DNA of 64,000 nucleotides. Source: Maribellus sediminis. GTDB lineage: Bacteria > Bacteroidota > Bacteroidia > Bacteroidales > Prolixibacteraceae. Of this stretch, positions 25,867 to 34,940 are shown piece after piece. The stretch is taken from contig NZ_WXUB01000004.1 in assembly GCF_011799805.1 (NCBI RefSeq), forward strand, positions 1 to 64,000. Direction: 5' to 3'. How positions within the stretch are numbered: the stretch's first letter is position 1; each line of letters opens with the position of its first letter. A model generated the notes under the pieces. The model made no database searches and was not told where the DNA came from. It saw only the letters and a program-made list of their open reading frames with translations. The position numbers were made by a program, and so were the translations under genes.

Positions 25867-27501
25867 ATGAGTGAATTTGATAGATTTGCTGACCTGCATT
25901 GCCACCCTCATATGCGTTCTTTCAACTGGCTACATAAACATCGCAGGCCCGAGATAAACAGCCGGTACAATCCATGGTGGATAATTCTTCCAAAACAAAA
26001 AGCTGAAGAAAAAGGTAGACGTGCAGCCGCCTACACACAATGTGACCTGGCGAAAATCATGAACGGAAACCTTAAACTGGCTTTCGTGTCCCTGTATCCA
26101 CTTGAAAGGGGGTGGGTAACCGGACGAAGCGATTCAAAAAAAATTGTAGCCCGCAACCTAAAAAAATACCTCGGCGATAATTTACTGAATGAAGCAGTAA
26201 GCTCAGTTTTAAACCATGTACTTCAGTTTATTGGAAACGATGAAGGAGGCGGAATTGCCGTACGTGATTTTATCCAGGCTGTTTACATGAAAATACCGTT
26301 GCGCCGGGTAAATTTTGTACAAAGCCGGCATTACGATTATTTCGAGGAGTTAAAAGAAGAACGCGAGTTTTTGTTAAAGCGAAATGAATTGCTTACGGAA
26401 TCTGAGTTATACATTCCCTTTCCGAAGCGGCTTTTTGTAAGTAAGAAAAAAATACTGGCAAAATACGCCGGAGATTTAGAAGCAACCGGAACGTATGAGA
26501 TTGCTAAAAATGGTGCTGAAGTCGATCGGCTGATAAAGGACGATAAAACTGCATTTGTACTCACCATTGAAGGAGCGAATGTTTTCAACAGTAATGAAGA
26601 ATATGAAGCTATTGAGCAAAAACTGGCCGAAATAAAGAGCTGGGAACAGCCTCTGTTTTTTATCACTTTTACACACCATTTTTACAATTACCTGGCCGGC
26701 CATGCGCATAGCATCCCCGATACAGGAAACCTGTTGCTCGATCAGTCGGAAGGTATGAATTCGGGAATTACCGAGAAAGGGAAAAAAGTGTTACGCTATT
26801 TACTGGCGATAGATGAGGATGGAAAATTTGCTTCTGAAAAATACGGGCGTCGAATTTTGATCGATGTTAAACATTTAAGTGCGAAGGCCCGAAAAGAATA
26901 CTACAACGACTTTGTACTACCGGCTTTAAAGACCGCCCACCCGATACCGGTCATTGCCAGTCATGTTGCCTATTCGGGAGTAGAGAAACTGGATGAACTG
27001 ATTGCCCGGATGCCCGAAGAAAAGAATGGAGATTTCAGCGAACGTTACGGGCATAAATTCAACAACTGGAACATCAATATTTGTGATGAAGATGTAAAAA
27101 CGATATTCAAAACTGACGGGGTTGTGGGTATAAATCTCGATCAGCGCGTTCTCGGAGTTACAAAAGGCGATATCAAGAAGAACGAAACTCATGCTTCATA
27201 TGTATGGCAGAATATAAAATCGATGATGAAGGCTGTCATCATTTCTGACGATCCTGAGATTAAATCGAAAAAGGAAATTGTAAACACCTTTTGTCTGGGG
27301 ACTGATTTCGATGGTTTTATCGATCCTTTGAATGAGTATCCAACTGTTCTCGATTTCAAAAAACTTGCCGCCGACCTCGTTCGCGAAATAGATAAGGATC
27401 CCGAAAAAGACATGTTACTGTTCGGCCTCAGCACCGAAAAATTTGTAAAGAAAATTTGTTTCGACAACGCATTCGACTTCGTTACAAAACATTTTATATA
27501 G
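25867..27501 (+). CDS. Membrane-dipeptidase-like (peptidase M19) metal hydrolase
   Basis: 544 residues, longer than the usual 350-400 of M19. Metal ligands of the amidohydrolase barrel are visible: ADLHCHPHMRSF at the N-terminus (H-x-H), VLTIEGANVF (bridging Glu, about 237), HHFYNYLAGH and VIASHVAYSG (His, about 290 and 363), and CLGTDFDGF (Asp, about 480). Also NLDQRVLG and a C-terminal GLSTEKFVK typical of the family. M19 enzymes cleave dipeptides, some with D-residues or beta-lactams. Extra length lies between residues 60 and 230. No signal peptide, so probably cytoplasmic. Same strand as the holin/endolysin pair, 29 bp upstream of it, suggesting a shared transcript and a role in peptide or cell-wall fragment processing. 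Confidence 0.8.
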   Translation: MSEFDRFADLHCHPHMRSFNWLHKHRRPEINSRYNPWWIILPKQKAEEKGRRAAAYTQCDLAKIMNGNLKLAFVSLYPLERGWVTGRSDSKKIVARNLKKYLGDNLLNEAVSSVLNHVLQFIGNDEGGGIAVRDFIQAVYMKIPLRRVNFVQSRHYDYFEELKEEREFLLKRNELLTESELYIPFPKRLFVSKKKILAKYAGDLEATGTYEIAKNGAEVDRLIKDDKTAFVLTIEGANVFNSNEEYEAIEQKLAEIKSWEQPLFFITFTHHFYNYLAGHAHSIPDTGNLLLDQSEGMNSGITEKGKKVLRYLLAIDEDGKFASEKYGRRILIDVKHLSAKARKEYYNDFVLPALKTAHPIPVIASHVAYSGVEKLDELIARMPEEKNGDFSERYGHKFNNWNINICDEDVKTIFKTDGVVGINLDQRVLGVTKGDIKKNETHASYVWQNIKSMMKAVIISDDPEIKSKKEIVNTFCLGTDFDGFIDPLNEYPTVLDFKKLAADLVREIDKDPEKDMLLFGLSTEKFVKKICFDNAFDFVTKHFI

Positions 27502-27530
27502 GACATTTTCTAACTACAAAACTTATAAAT

Positions 27531-28034
27531 ATGGAATTGTTTAAGAAACTATTTAGCAAAGGCATTACCGACGTTGTAGACAGTGTTAGTAATGTGATTG
27601 ACCGATTTACTCTGAGTAAAGAAGAAAAGCAGGAATTCAAGCTTGAGATGCAAAGCAGAATGATGCAACTGGAGAGCGAGCTGGAAGAAACCTATCGAAA
27701 AGAACTGGATGCCCGGCAGGAGATTATTAAGGCCGAACTCACGCAAGGAGATAACTACACCAAACGTGCACGGCCGACCATCGTTTATGCCGGTATGCTG
27801 TTTATTTTCCTGGTCTATGTAATAGTACCGGTTATCGCCTATATTTCCGGAGCGGATAAAATGCCCGACATTCAACTGCCCAACGAATTCTGGTGGGCCT
27901 GGGGAACAGTGGTTGGTGTGTATGGTGTTGGACGATCGGCTGAGAAAATGGGTATAACGAACAAACTGACCAATTATATGACAGGTTCAGGAGCAAATAA
28001 AGTACCAACAACAATCAATAAAGCAGAAGGATGA
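27531..28034 (+). CDS. Holin-like protein, GTA/3TM holin type
   Basis: 167 residues from the ATG at 27531 (MELFKKLFSK). An amphipathic, coiled-coil-like N-terminal part (KEEKQEFKLEMQSRMMQL...) is followed by KRARPTIVYAGMLFIF, a first transmembrane helix, a short loop with NEFWWAWGTVVGVYGVGRS, and a hydrophilic tail. The order 'basic RARP motif, then two or three hydrophobic segments' matches the family described as holin of 3TMs for gene-transfer release (GTA holin). Its stop overlaps the start of the amidase by four bases (ATGA), the normal arrangement of a phage lysis cassette. No other phage genes are in reach. Confidence 0.75.
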   Translation: MELFKKLFSKGITDVVDSVSNVIDRFTLSKEEKQEFKLEMQSRMMQLESELEETYRKELDARQEIIKAELTQGDNYTKRARPTIVYAGMLFIFLVYVIVPVIAYISGADKMPDIQLPNEFWWAWGTVVGVYGVGRSAEKMGITNKLTNYMTGSGANKVPTTINKAEG

Positions 28035-28870
28035 TAACAATTGAAGACCATAAACTCAAAGATCCTGATGCCAAGCTCAAGATTTCGTATCAGGAAACGC
28101 CCAATGTTTCCGGGCCGTTTAACACCGGGCTTCCGGATACCATTGTGATTCACTACACGGCGGGGAGTTCGGCAGCTTCTTCGGCAAAATGGTTGCAGAA
28201 TCCTCAAGCTAAAGCTTCTGCACATTTAGTTGTAGGGAAGAAGGGAGAGATTATCCAGCTGGCGCCTTTCAATATTCGTACCTGGCATGCCGGAGCGAGT
28301 TCATGGAAGGGAAGAAGTGGTTTGAATCAATACAGCATTGGAATTGAAATTGATAATGCAGGGATACTGACACAGACAGCCGAAGGCTATATGACTAATT
28401 TTAGTAAGCTGGTACCGAATAAAAATGTGGTTTTGGCTAAACATAAACTCGATTCGGCAGAGCGCGGCTGGGAAGCATACACTGCTGAACAAATTGAAAT
28501 TGTTGAGGAGATTTGCCTTGCTTTGGTTGAAATATACGGCATCTCCGAGATTGTTGGACACGATGATATTGCACCATCCAGAAAACGTGATCCCGGGCCG
28601 GCATTTCCGATGGAATCGTTGAGAAACCGGGCATTGTTTGGTCGCAACGAAGATGTTCCCGACCAGCCCGATGAGTTGTTGGATGATGCCGCACTTGTTA
28701 TGGCCGATAACCTCAATATACGATCGAGGCCGGCAACAAGCGCGTCATTGGTTTCTAATCCGCTTCCAAAGGGTACCAAGGTCAGAATTACCCAAACCAA
28801 GGGAGGCTGGTCGTATGTAAAAGCTGATATCGAAGGATGGGTAAGTAATCAGTGGTTAAAAACCGTGTGA
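28031..28870 (+). CDS. N-acetylmuramoyl-L-alanine amidase with SH3 domain (endolysin-like)
   Basis: 279 residues. Amidase_2 domain (about 25-205): zinc ligands in TIVIHYTAGS, catalytic region TWHAGASSWKG, SIGIEIDNAG, and the last ligands in GHDDIAPSRKRDPGPAFP. A bacterial SH3 domain follows (about 215-279, ADNLNIRSRPATSA and GGWSYVKADIEGWV). It cleaves the bond between N-acetylmuramic acid and L-alanine in peptidoglycan. There is no signal peptide, so export would depend on the holin encoded just upstream, whose stop codon it overlaps. Followed by a strong terminator. Confidence 0.9.
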   Translation: MITIEDHKLKDPDAKLKISYQETPNVSGPFNTGLPDTIVIHYTAGSSAASSAKWLQNPQAKASAHLVVGKKGEIIQLAPFNIRTWHAGASSWKGRSGLNQYSIGIEIDNAGILTQTAEGYMTNFSKLVPNKNVVLAKHKLDSAERGWEAYTAEQIEIVEEICLALVEIYGISEIVGHDDIAPSRKRDPGPAFPMESLRNRALFGRNEDVPDQPDELLDDAALVMADNLNIRSRPATSASLVSNPLPKGTKVRITQTKGGWSYVKADIEGWVSNQWLKTV

Positions 28871-28898
28871 TAATTTCCGAAATATTTCAATCATAAAG

Positions 28899-28932
28899 AA
28901 CACCTGTCGGAATTGCTGACAGGTGTTTTTAT
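28899..28932. terminator. Strong Rho-independent terminator
   Basis: AACACCTGTC pairs with GACAGGTGTT around GGAATTGCT, followed by TTTTAT. It closes the M19-holin-amidase transcript. It also overlaps the stop codon of the convergent gene at 28929, so it may work in both directions. Confidence 0.85.
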
Positions 28933-29258
28933 ATCAGGCTAAAAACTTTGGTGATAACAAGGTTAAGCAGCTTGGCTTTTAGTTCGTCGAGTTTAATCAG
29001 CGAAATCCCGGCATGTTTCAGTGCGATCATCTCAATCAGATCTTTTTTGGCCATCACCAGCCATTCAAATTCGTCTTTTGTGAGCTCACCTTTTGCCAGC
29101 ATTAATGTCCAGGATTTAATATCCTCTTCCAATGAACCGATCAGGTCCAGCGCATCGGATTCGGCGTCGGTTTTAAGTTCTTTGAAAACCTGTTTGGCCA
29201 ATGCCGCACTTTCTTCTTTCAATTCTTTTAGTAGTTGTTCAATATCTATCGATGCCAT
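28929..29258 (-). CDS. Small helical protein of unknown function
   Basis: 109 residues from the ATG at 29258 (MASIDIEQLLKELKEE); an upstream ATG at 29297 would overlap the preceding gene. Almost wholly alpha-helical and charged, with EEDIKSWTLMLAKGELTKDEFEWLVMAKKDL and a hydrophobic C-terminal helix. No signal peptide. It starts four bases after the stop of the lipoprotein gene at 29263, so the two are one operon. Convergent to the holin-amidase transcript. No family known to me; a lysis-associated or immunity-type partner is only a guess. Confidence 0.7.
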   Translation of the reverse strand: MASIDIEQLLKELKEESAALAKQVFKELKTDAESDALDLIGSLEEDIKSWTLMLAKGELTKDEFEWLVMAKKDLIEMIALKHAGISLIKLDELKAKLLNLVITKVFSLI

Positions 29259-29262
29259 AATT

Positions 29263-29709
29263 TTAAATTTCTGAAGGTTTAATTTTTTTACTTTCAAGCT
29301 GGGCGATCTGGTCGAAAGCTGGTCCGATAATCTTTTTGGCTTCGTTTATAAAAACTTTACTTTGGGTTCCTTTTTCTTCCCATCGTGCAAGAAATCCGCC
29401 AATTAAATTGCCGTCTTCCTTTAGCATTTTCTCCCACATTTCCAGCGTGATCGCATTGTTGGGGCGGTTCTTTTCGTATTCATAAATTTTCTGAAGATCG
29501 GCTTTTAGCTTCAACACTTCATCAGTATGATCATCGTAAGCTTCAACCGCCAGATCCATGATTTGCAGCGCGTCAACCTTTAACGAGGTGGTTTGTACAT
29601 AAGCATATTGATCGAACTGCGATATTGTGGCACAGCTGATAAACGCAATAAAAAAACTGAGCAGCAGAAGTTTTTGCCCCAGTTGTTTAGTTGAAATCAT
29701 GTTTTGCAT
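29263..29709 (-). CDS. Small lipoprotein, first gene of a two-gene operon
   Basis: About 148 residues. Start placed at 29709 (MQNMISTKQLGQK); the next ATG at 29700 is equally possible, while the far upstream ATG at 29799 would bury the signal peptide. Signal core LLLLSFFIAFIS followed by Cys (ISCATIS), then a helical mature domain (VDALQIMDLAVEAYDDHTDEVLKL; MWEKMLKEDGNLIGGFL). A small helical lipoprotein beside a holin and an amidase recalls an outer-membrane spanin subunit, but it is on the opposite strand and the family is not recognised. Confidence 0.7.
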   Translation of the reverse strand: MQNMISTKQLGQKLLLLSFFIAFISCATISQFDQYAYVQTTSLKVDALQIMDLAVEAYDDHTDEVLKLKADLQKIYEYEKNRPNNAITLEMWEKMLKEDGNLIGGFLARWEEKGTQSKVFINEAKKIIGPAFDQIAQLESKKIKPSEI

Positions 29710-29839
29710 ATCGAAAATTTTAGTCGAATCGTGATTTAATGGATTCATTATGTAATTTACGGAAAATTGCTTGGAAGTCAATTCAATAAGATGACTCAAA
29801 TCGGGGAAAGGCGTTTCGTATAAATTTCAGAGCAGAATA

Positions 29840-29872
29840 TTTGATCCCGGTTGAGTAAATTATTTACATTTA
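29840..29872 (+). promoter_or_regulatory. Candidate Bacteroidota-type promoter of the heparinase-like gene
   Basis: TTTG at 29840-29843 and TACATTTA at 29865-29872 are separated by 21 bases, close to the known -33 TTTG / -7 TAnnTTTG pattern of this phylum, about 25 bases before the ATG at 29897. Confidence 0.35.
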
Positions 29873-29896
29873 AAGTCTCAACTAAATCTATTCTTT

Positions 29897-31765
29897 ATGT
29901 CATCAAAAAATGTTTATCGCCTACTTCTGATTTTTGTTTTCCTATTCAAGTTCACAAACACATTTGCAGAAGATCTTCCAAAACTCGACAATCCTATGAG
30001 TTTGGAATACCTGAAAAAGAACCTTAGAAAATCGCAACCCCGATTGGTGCTGAATCGGGATTTGGAAAAGGACCTGAAAAAGAAACTCAAAACCGACCCG
30101 GTTTTGCAGAATATGTATGCCGCTATTCAACTCAACGCCGAAAGCATTTTTGATGAAGAACTGTTAACGCGTAAGATGGTTGGACGGCGACTGTTAGGTA
30201 CTTCTCGCGAAATGTTGTACCGTATAAATATGCTGGCTTTTGTCTATCGCATTGAAAAGGACCAGCAGGTTTTACAACGAATAAATGATGAGGTGCTTGC
30301 TGTATGTGCATTTAGCGACTGGAATCCGTCGCATTTCCTGGACGTGGCAGAAATGTCGCTGGCGGTTGCCCTGGCACTCGACTGGACTGCCGGAGATCTG
30401 CCGCCGTCGACAATTAAAATCGCTAAACAGGCACTGGTTGAAAAGGGATTGAACCCAAGCTGGCCCGATAATGAAAAACCGTTGTGGTGGACAAACGGCG
30501 ATAATAACTGGAACCAGGTTTGTAACGGAGGAATGATAGCTGCTGCTATTACCGTGGCAGAGGATGAACCGGAACTGGCTGCAAGAACTATTGCACGTGC
30601 ACTCGATGGTCTGCCCAATGCCATGGCTGCATATTTGCCCGATGGCGTTTATCCCGAAGGATCGACGTACTGGGATTACGGCACCAGTTTTTCGGTGACG
30701 ATTGCTGCCATGCTCGAAAGTGCTTTTGGAAATGATTTTGGCCACTGGGATTTCCCGGGATTTAAAGAGAGTGCTGTTTTTCGCGTGCTTACAAATGCAC
30801 CTTCGGGAATGTATTACAATTTTGCTGACTGCGGCGACAGTAGAAGCGAAAACGGCGATTTAATTTTAGCATGGTTTGCCATGAAATCGGGCAATGAAAC
30901 GTTTTACGAGCGTTCAAGATTTTTACAACCGGCAGACAAGATGGAAAAGCAAACACGACTTGCAGGCGTTTCATTGGTATGGTTGTCGCAGTTTGAAAAA
31001 AATGTCGCAGTTACACCACCAACAGCCTGGAAGGGGGAGGGGCATAACCCGATAGCGATTTTTACCGGAGGCGAGAATGATCCACATGGTTATTACCTGG
31101 GTACGAAGGGTGGCCGTGGAATGGTGAACCACGGAAATATGGATGGAGGATCATTTGTTTTTGAACTCAACGGCGTACGTTGGGTGGTTGATCCCGGAAA
31201 TCAGGATTACAATACCCTGGAGCAAGCCGGATTTGATCTATGGAACAAGGGCCAGAAAAGCCAGCGCTGGACCTTGCTTACAAAAAGTAATTTCGGGCAC
31301 AGTACCATAAGTATCAACGATTCGCTACACCGTACTGATGGCCTTGTTACTATTACGGATTTTGAAGACGGAGATCGACCCCTGGTGAGCTACGATATGA
31401 GCGCAACACTCGGAGATGTTGTTGCTAAAGCGGCAAGGTCATTCACGAAAGACAGCCCGGTATCGGTTTTAATTGAAGATGAAATCGTAAAATCGGATAA
31501 AACAGAGTTGATTACCTGGCAACTAATGACGACTGCAGATGTGGAAATCGTTGAAGGAGGTGCTTTATTGAAAAAAGATGGAAAAACATTGAAACTCGAA
31601 AATCTGTCTCATCCTGATATTTCGGTTTCGCTGGTTTCTTTAGATCCGGCACCGCTGAAACTCGACCGGCAAATACCCGGTTTGAAAAGAATTGAGTTGC
31701 GTATTCCGGCATGGACTATCGGCAACGACGAGGTAAAAATAAAAGTCAGGCTCAGCGGAGAATGA
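29897..31765 (+). CDS. Heparinase II/III-like polysaccharide lyase
   Basis: 622 residues with an N-terminal signal peptide (to about residue 24). An alpha/alpha toroid domain (about 60-360: TNGDNNWNQVCNGGMIAA, YPEGSTYWDYG with the catalytic-type Tyr, NFADCGDSRSENGD) is followed by the beta-sandwich heparinase II/III domain (about 390-620: MVNHGNMDGGSFVFELNG, VDPGNQDYN). Such enzymes cleave uronic-acid-containing glycans by beta-elimination in the periplasm. Exact substrate cannot be read. No SusC/SusD pair is nearby, so this is not a classical polysaccharide utilisation locus. Linked on the same strand to a fucose permease and mutarotase, suggesting deoxysugar-containing glycans. Confidence 0.85.
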   Translation: MSSKNVYRLLLIFVFLFKFTNTFAEDLPKLDNPMSLEYLKKNLRKSQPRLVLNRDLEKDLKKKLKTDPVLQNMYAAIQLNAESIFDEELLTRKMVGRRLLGTSREMLYRINMLAFVYRIEKDQQVLQRINDEVLAVCAFSDWNPSHFLDVAEMSLAVALALDWTAGDLPPSTIKIAKQALVEKGLNPSWPDNEKPLWWTNGDNNWNQVCNGGMIAAAITVAEDEPELAARTIARALDGLPNAMAAYLPDGVYPEGSTYWDYGTSFSVTIAAMLESAFGNDFGHWDFPGFKESAVFRVLTNAPSGMYYNFADCGDSRSENGDLILAWFAMKSGNETFYERSRFLQPADKMEKQTRLAGVSLVWLSQFEKNVAVTPPTAWKGEGHNPIAIFTGGENDPHGYYLGTKGGRGMVNHGNMDGGSFVFELNGVRWVVDPGNQDYNTLEQAGFDLWNKGQKSQRWTLLTKSNFGHSTISINDSLHRTDGLVTITDFEDGDRPLVSYDMSATLGDVVAKAARSFTKDSPVSVLIEDEIVKSDKTELITWQLMTTADVEIVEGGALLKKDGKTLKLENLSHPDISVSLVSLDPAPLKLDRQIPGLKRIELRIPAWTIGNDEVKIKVRLSGE

Positions 31766-31870
31766 TCATTTGAGCGGGCATCCCTGACTTTTACGGATTT
31801 CGAAGTAGCTGAAATTGTGTTATTCAGATAATAGCTTTATTTTAGACGATCTCAAAAATAAAGTCACAAC

Positions 31871-32953
31871 ATGCAAGACATATACACCTTAATAATGGCG
31901 GGTGGTTCGGGAACACGATTCTGGCCACGAAGTAAAACACGCAAACCAAAACAATACCTGAATATTTTTGGAGAAGATTCCTTGCTTGAGGATACCATCA
32001 AACGGTTTTCAAGCTTTACTCCTGAAGAGAACATTTACATTGTATCGAGTGCTACACAGGCTGAAGTGCTTGAAAAGCAGGCCACAATGTTACCAAAGAA
32101 GAACCTGATCTATGAGCCGATAGGGAGGAATACACTGCCTTGTATCGGGCTTGCAGCGATGTATGCCGAGCAGGAGAATAAGGATGGCATTATGGTTGTT
32201 GCGCCATCCGATCATTTAATCACAAATACCGAGCTTTTTAAAGATACCGTGCTTGCAGCTGTAAAAATCGCCGACGAGCGCGACGGGATCGTGACCATTG
32301 GGATCAGTCCAACCTATCCGGCAACCGGTTACGGTTATGTGAAAACCGACGAGGACATTACCGGTGATGCAAAGATTCCGCAGTTTAAAGTGGAACGTTT
32401 TGTGGAGAAACCGAATGAGGCAACGGCAACTTCTTACCTCGAGCAAGGTGGATTTTACTGGAACAGCGGACTGTTTGTGTTCAAAGTTTCGGTTTTTCTT
32501 AAAGCTGTTGAAAAGTTTGCTCCCGCGCTATATGCAGACCTTAGAAAAATACAGGCTGATTTTGGAAATCCAACTTACCCACAAACCCTGGATACCATTT
32601 ACCGGGCAGTGGAAAGCATTTCAGTTGATTACGGAATTATGGAACACGCCGACAATATTTACCTGGTTGAAGGAAATTTTGACTGGAACGACCTTGGAAG
32701 CTGGGAATCGGTTTATCTAACAGATGATAAAAAAGATGAAAACGGAAATGCCGGCTCAGGAGAAACGGTGCTGGTGGATACCAAAAACTCTTACGTGTAT
32801 TCCGATAAAGGATTGGTTGCAGTAGTGGGGCTCGAGGATGTTATTGTTGTTCAGAATGGAAATACCACCCTTGTATGTAAACGAGATCGTGCCGAAGATG
32901 TGAAAAAAGTAGTGGAACAGCTTAAGTCAGGAAAGCACGATGAATTTTTGTAA
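31871..32953 (+). CDS. manC: Mannose-1-phosphate guanylyltransferase
   Basis: 360 residues, the short form without the mannose-6-phosphate isomerase domain. Nucleotide-binding start IMAGGSGTRFWPRSK, KPKQYLNIFG, IVAPSDHLITN-like VVAPSDHLI, FVEKPNEATA, FYWNSGLFVF, and GNFDWNDLGSWESVY. Makes GDP-mannose from GTP and mannose-1-phosphate. GDP-mannose feeds GDP-fucose and surface glycans. It stands 105 bp after the lyase gene and 119 bp before fucP, so co-transcription is possible but not certain. Confidence 0.93.
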   Translation: MQDIYTLIMAGGSGTRFWPRSKTRKPKQYLNIFGEDSLLEDTIKRFSSFTPEENIYIVSSATQAEVLEKQATMLPKKNLIYEPIGRNTLPCIGLAAMYAEQENKDGIMVVAPSDHLITNTELFKDTVLAAVKIADERDGIVTIGISPTYPATGYGYVKTDEDITGDAKIPQFKVERFVEKPNEATATSYLEQGGFYWNSGLFVFKVSVFLKAVEKFAPALYADLRKIQADFGNPTYPQTLDTIYRAVESISVDYGIMEHADNIYLVEGNFDWNDLGSWESVYLTDDKKDENGNAGSGETVLVDTKNSYVYSDKGLVAVVGLEDVIVVQNGNTTLVCKRDRAEDVKKVVEQLKSGKHDEFL

Positions 32954-33072
32954 TTCATTTTTACGGATTCATATTCTGAAAAATCGAAAAAAACAGGTAG
33001 GTACAGGTTAGTCATTTTCGTTTAATTTTTCATATTTGTCACCTGTCATAAAAAACTAAAACCAATAAAACG

Positions 33073-34368
33073 ATGAAAGACCCGAAAACGGTTGTTGTGG
33101 ACAAGAAAATTCTTGTTCCATTTGTTCTGATTACCAGTTTGTTTGCTCTTTGGGGATTTGCCAATGATATTACAAATCCCATGGTTGCTGCCTTTAAAAC
33201 GGTAATGGAAATTTCGAATGCTAAAGCTGCAATGGTGCAATTTGCCTTCTACGGAGGATATGCTACTATGGCCATTCCGGCCGCGCTCATTATAAAACGT
33301 TATTCTTACAAACTTGGAATTATTATCGGACTGGCTTTGTACGCGATAGGTGCTTTGCTGTTTTTCCCGGCTGCTCAGTTCGAGATTTTTGGTTTCTTTC
33401 TGGTTTCACTTTATATCCTGACTTTTGGTCTGGCTTTTCTTGAGACTACCGCCAATCCTTATATTCTATCGATGGGGGACCCTGCTACTGCCACACGCCG
33501 TTTGAATCTGGCACAGTCATTCAATCCCATGGGATCGATTTTGGGGATGTTTGTGGCTTCAAAACTTATTTTGTCCTCACTTGAGTCGGATAAGAGGGAC
33601 GCTGCAGGCAACCTGATATTTGATACTTTAAGTGCCGCAGAAAAAGCGGTTATTCGTACAAACGATTTGGCCGTAATTCGCAATCCATATGTTATACTTG
33701 GTTTTGTGGTCATCGTTATGCTGATTGTTATTGCTGTAGCGAAAATGCCAAAACGCGAAAGTGCCGATCATGAAATTCATCCCTGGCACTCAGCGAAAAG
33801 ATTATTCAGGAATAAAATTTATCGTGAAGGTGTAATCGCGCAGGTATTTTATGTAGGTGCACAAATCATGTGCTGGACATTTATTATTCAGTATGCTGAT
33901 AATTTAGGAATACCAAAAGCTGAGGCGCAAAATTACAACATTGTTGCCATGGCCATTTTTATTGCAAGCCGATTTATCAGTACCGCGCTGATGAAATACC
34001 TGAATCCACGGTTTATGCTTACCATTTTTGCAGTTGGCGGAATGCTGACAACAACAGGAGTCATCCTTATTCAGGGAATGCCAGGATTGTATTTTTTGGT
34101 GGCTACTTCTGCTTTTATGTCGCTAATGTTCCCGACTATCTACGGCATCGCACTGGAAGACGTTGGCGACGATGCCACACTTGGAGCTGCGGGATTGGTT
34201 ATGGCAATCGTAGGCGGTGCGCTGATGCCACCATTGCAGGGATTTATTATTGATCAGGAGACCATTGGATTTTTGCCGGCTGTGAATTTTTCATTTATCC
34301 TGCCGTTTATCTGTTTTGTAGTGATTGCTATTTACGGTTTTAGAACCTACCGGGCAATTAAAAATTAA
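33073..34368 (+). CDS. fucP: L-fucose:H+ symporter, MFS family
   Basis: 431 residues with about twelve hydrophobic helices. N-terminal signature LFALWGFANDITNPMVAAF and FYGGYATMAIPAALI, then GLAFLETTANPYI and NLAQSFNPMGSILG, all characteristic of the FucP group. It imports L-fucose (some members other hexoses or N-acetylglucosamine) with protons across the inner membrane. The mutarotase gene begins 18 bp downstream, so the two form an operon for sugar uptake and anomer conversion. No fucose isomerase or kinase gene is in the window. Confidence 0.9.
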   Translation: MKDPKTVVVDKKILVPFVLITSLFALWGFANDITNPMVAAFKTVMEISNAKAAMVQFAFYGGYATMAIPAALIIKRYSYKLGIIIGLALYAIGALLFFPAAQFEIFGFFLVSLYILTFGLAFLETTANPYILSMGDPATATRRLNLAQSFNPMGSILGMFVASKLILSSLESDKRDAAGNLIFDTLSAAEKAVIRTNDLAVIRNPYVILGFVVIVMLIVIAVAKMPKRESADHEIHPWHSAKRLFRNKIYREGVIAQVFYVGAQIMCWTFIIQYADNLGIPKAEAQNYNIVAMAIFIASRFISTALMKYLNPRFMLTIFAVGGMLTTTGVILIQGMPGLYFLVATSAFMSLMFPTIYGIALEDVGDDATLGAAGLVMAIVGGALMPPLQGFIIDQETIGFLPAVNFSFILPFICFVVIAIYGFRTYRAIKN

Positions 34369-34386
34369 ACTAGTTAAGACTGAAGT

Positions 34387-34734
34387 ATGGCATACAAAAG
34401 ATATTGCAAGACACTAAAATTGGAAGACGATCCTCAGCTAATAGAGGAGTACAAGAAAGTGCATGCTCCGGGTGCAGCCTGGCCCGAAATTACGCAGGGA
34501 ATGCGCGAGGTGGGAATTCTCGATATGGAAATTTACCTGCTCGGAACCCAGCTTTTTATGATTATGGACACTGTGCCGGATTTCGATCATGAAAGTGCTA
34601 TGAAAGAGTTGGCATCTAAACCACGTCAGTCGGAGTGGGAAGCATATGTTTCGCAATTCCAGAAAACTTCAGCCGAAGCATCAGCCGATGAGAAATGGCA
34701 GCTTTTGGAACGTATCTATAAGATGGATAAATAG
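34387..34734 (+). CDS. L-rhamnose mutarotase family protein (probably acts on fucose here)
   Basis: 115 residues, a single ferredoxin-like dimeric fold. KRYCKTLKL, EEYKKVHAPGAAWPEI and REVGILDMEIYLLGTQLFMIMDT match the RhaM/DUF718 family, in which the His of the YKKVH segment and the following residues line the active site. The C-terminal QSEWEAYVSQFQ replaces the usual tryptophan-rich 'RWWKYM' segment, a variant I associate with fucose gene clusters (from memory). Placement directly after fucP supports interconversion of L-fucose anomers. Confidence 0.85.
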   Translation: MAYKRYCKTLKLEDDPQLIEEYKKVHAPGAAWPEITQGMREVGILDMEIYLLGTQLFMIMDTVPDFDHESAMKELASKPRQSEWEAYVSQFQKTSAEASADEKWQLLERIYKMDK

Positions 34735-34831
34735 GATTATACACATAGATTGCAGTCATAAAACAATCATGATTCCAGGGAATCACCCACAGGAATGAAA
34801 GCCATACAAATTTATGCAGACTCTCCCTCAT

Positions 34832-34877
34832 TCCCTCTCTGCTCGCAGAGAGGGACGATTGTGTCGCAGGCACAATC
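34832..34877. repeat. Two adjacent intergenic hairpins
   Basis: TCCCTCTCTG/CAGAGAGGGA with loop CTCG (34832-34855), followed after one base by GATTGTG/CACAATC with loop TCGCAGG (34857-34877). The second is followed by AGGGTGAG, which resembles AATCAGGGGGAGG at 61588-61600. They belong to the hairpin elements described for 57-62 kb. Confidence 0.55.
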
Positions 34878-34940
34878 AGGGTGAGTTAATAATAAATGAT
34901 TCTCCCCTGATAACCAATTGTTGCACTACGAGACTTTCAT

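Noticed and set aside
27531-28870. Holin and endolysin as a residual prophage
   Set aside because: No integrase, terminase, capsid, tail or repressor genes and no att-like repeats were found on either side. The surrounding genes are metabolic or structural.
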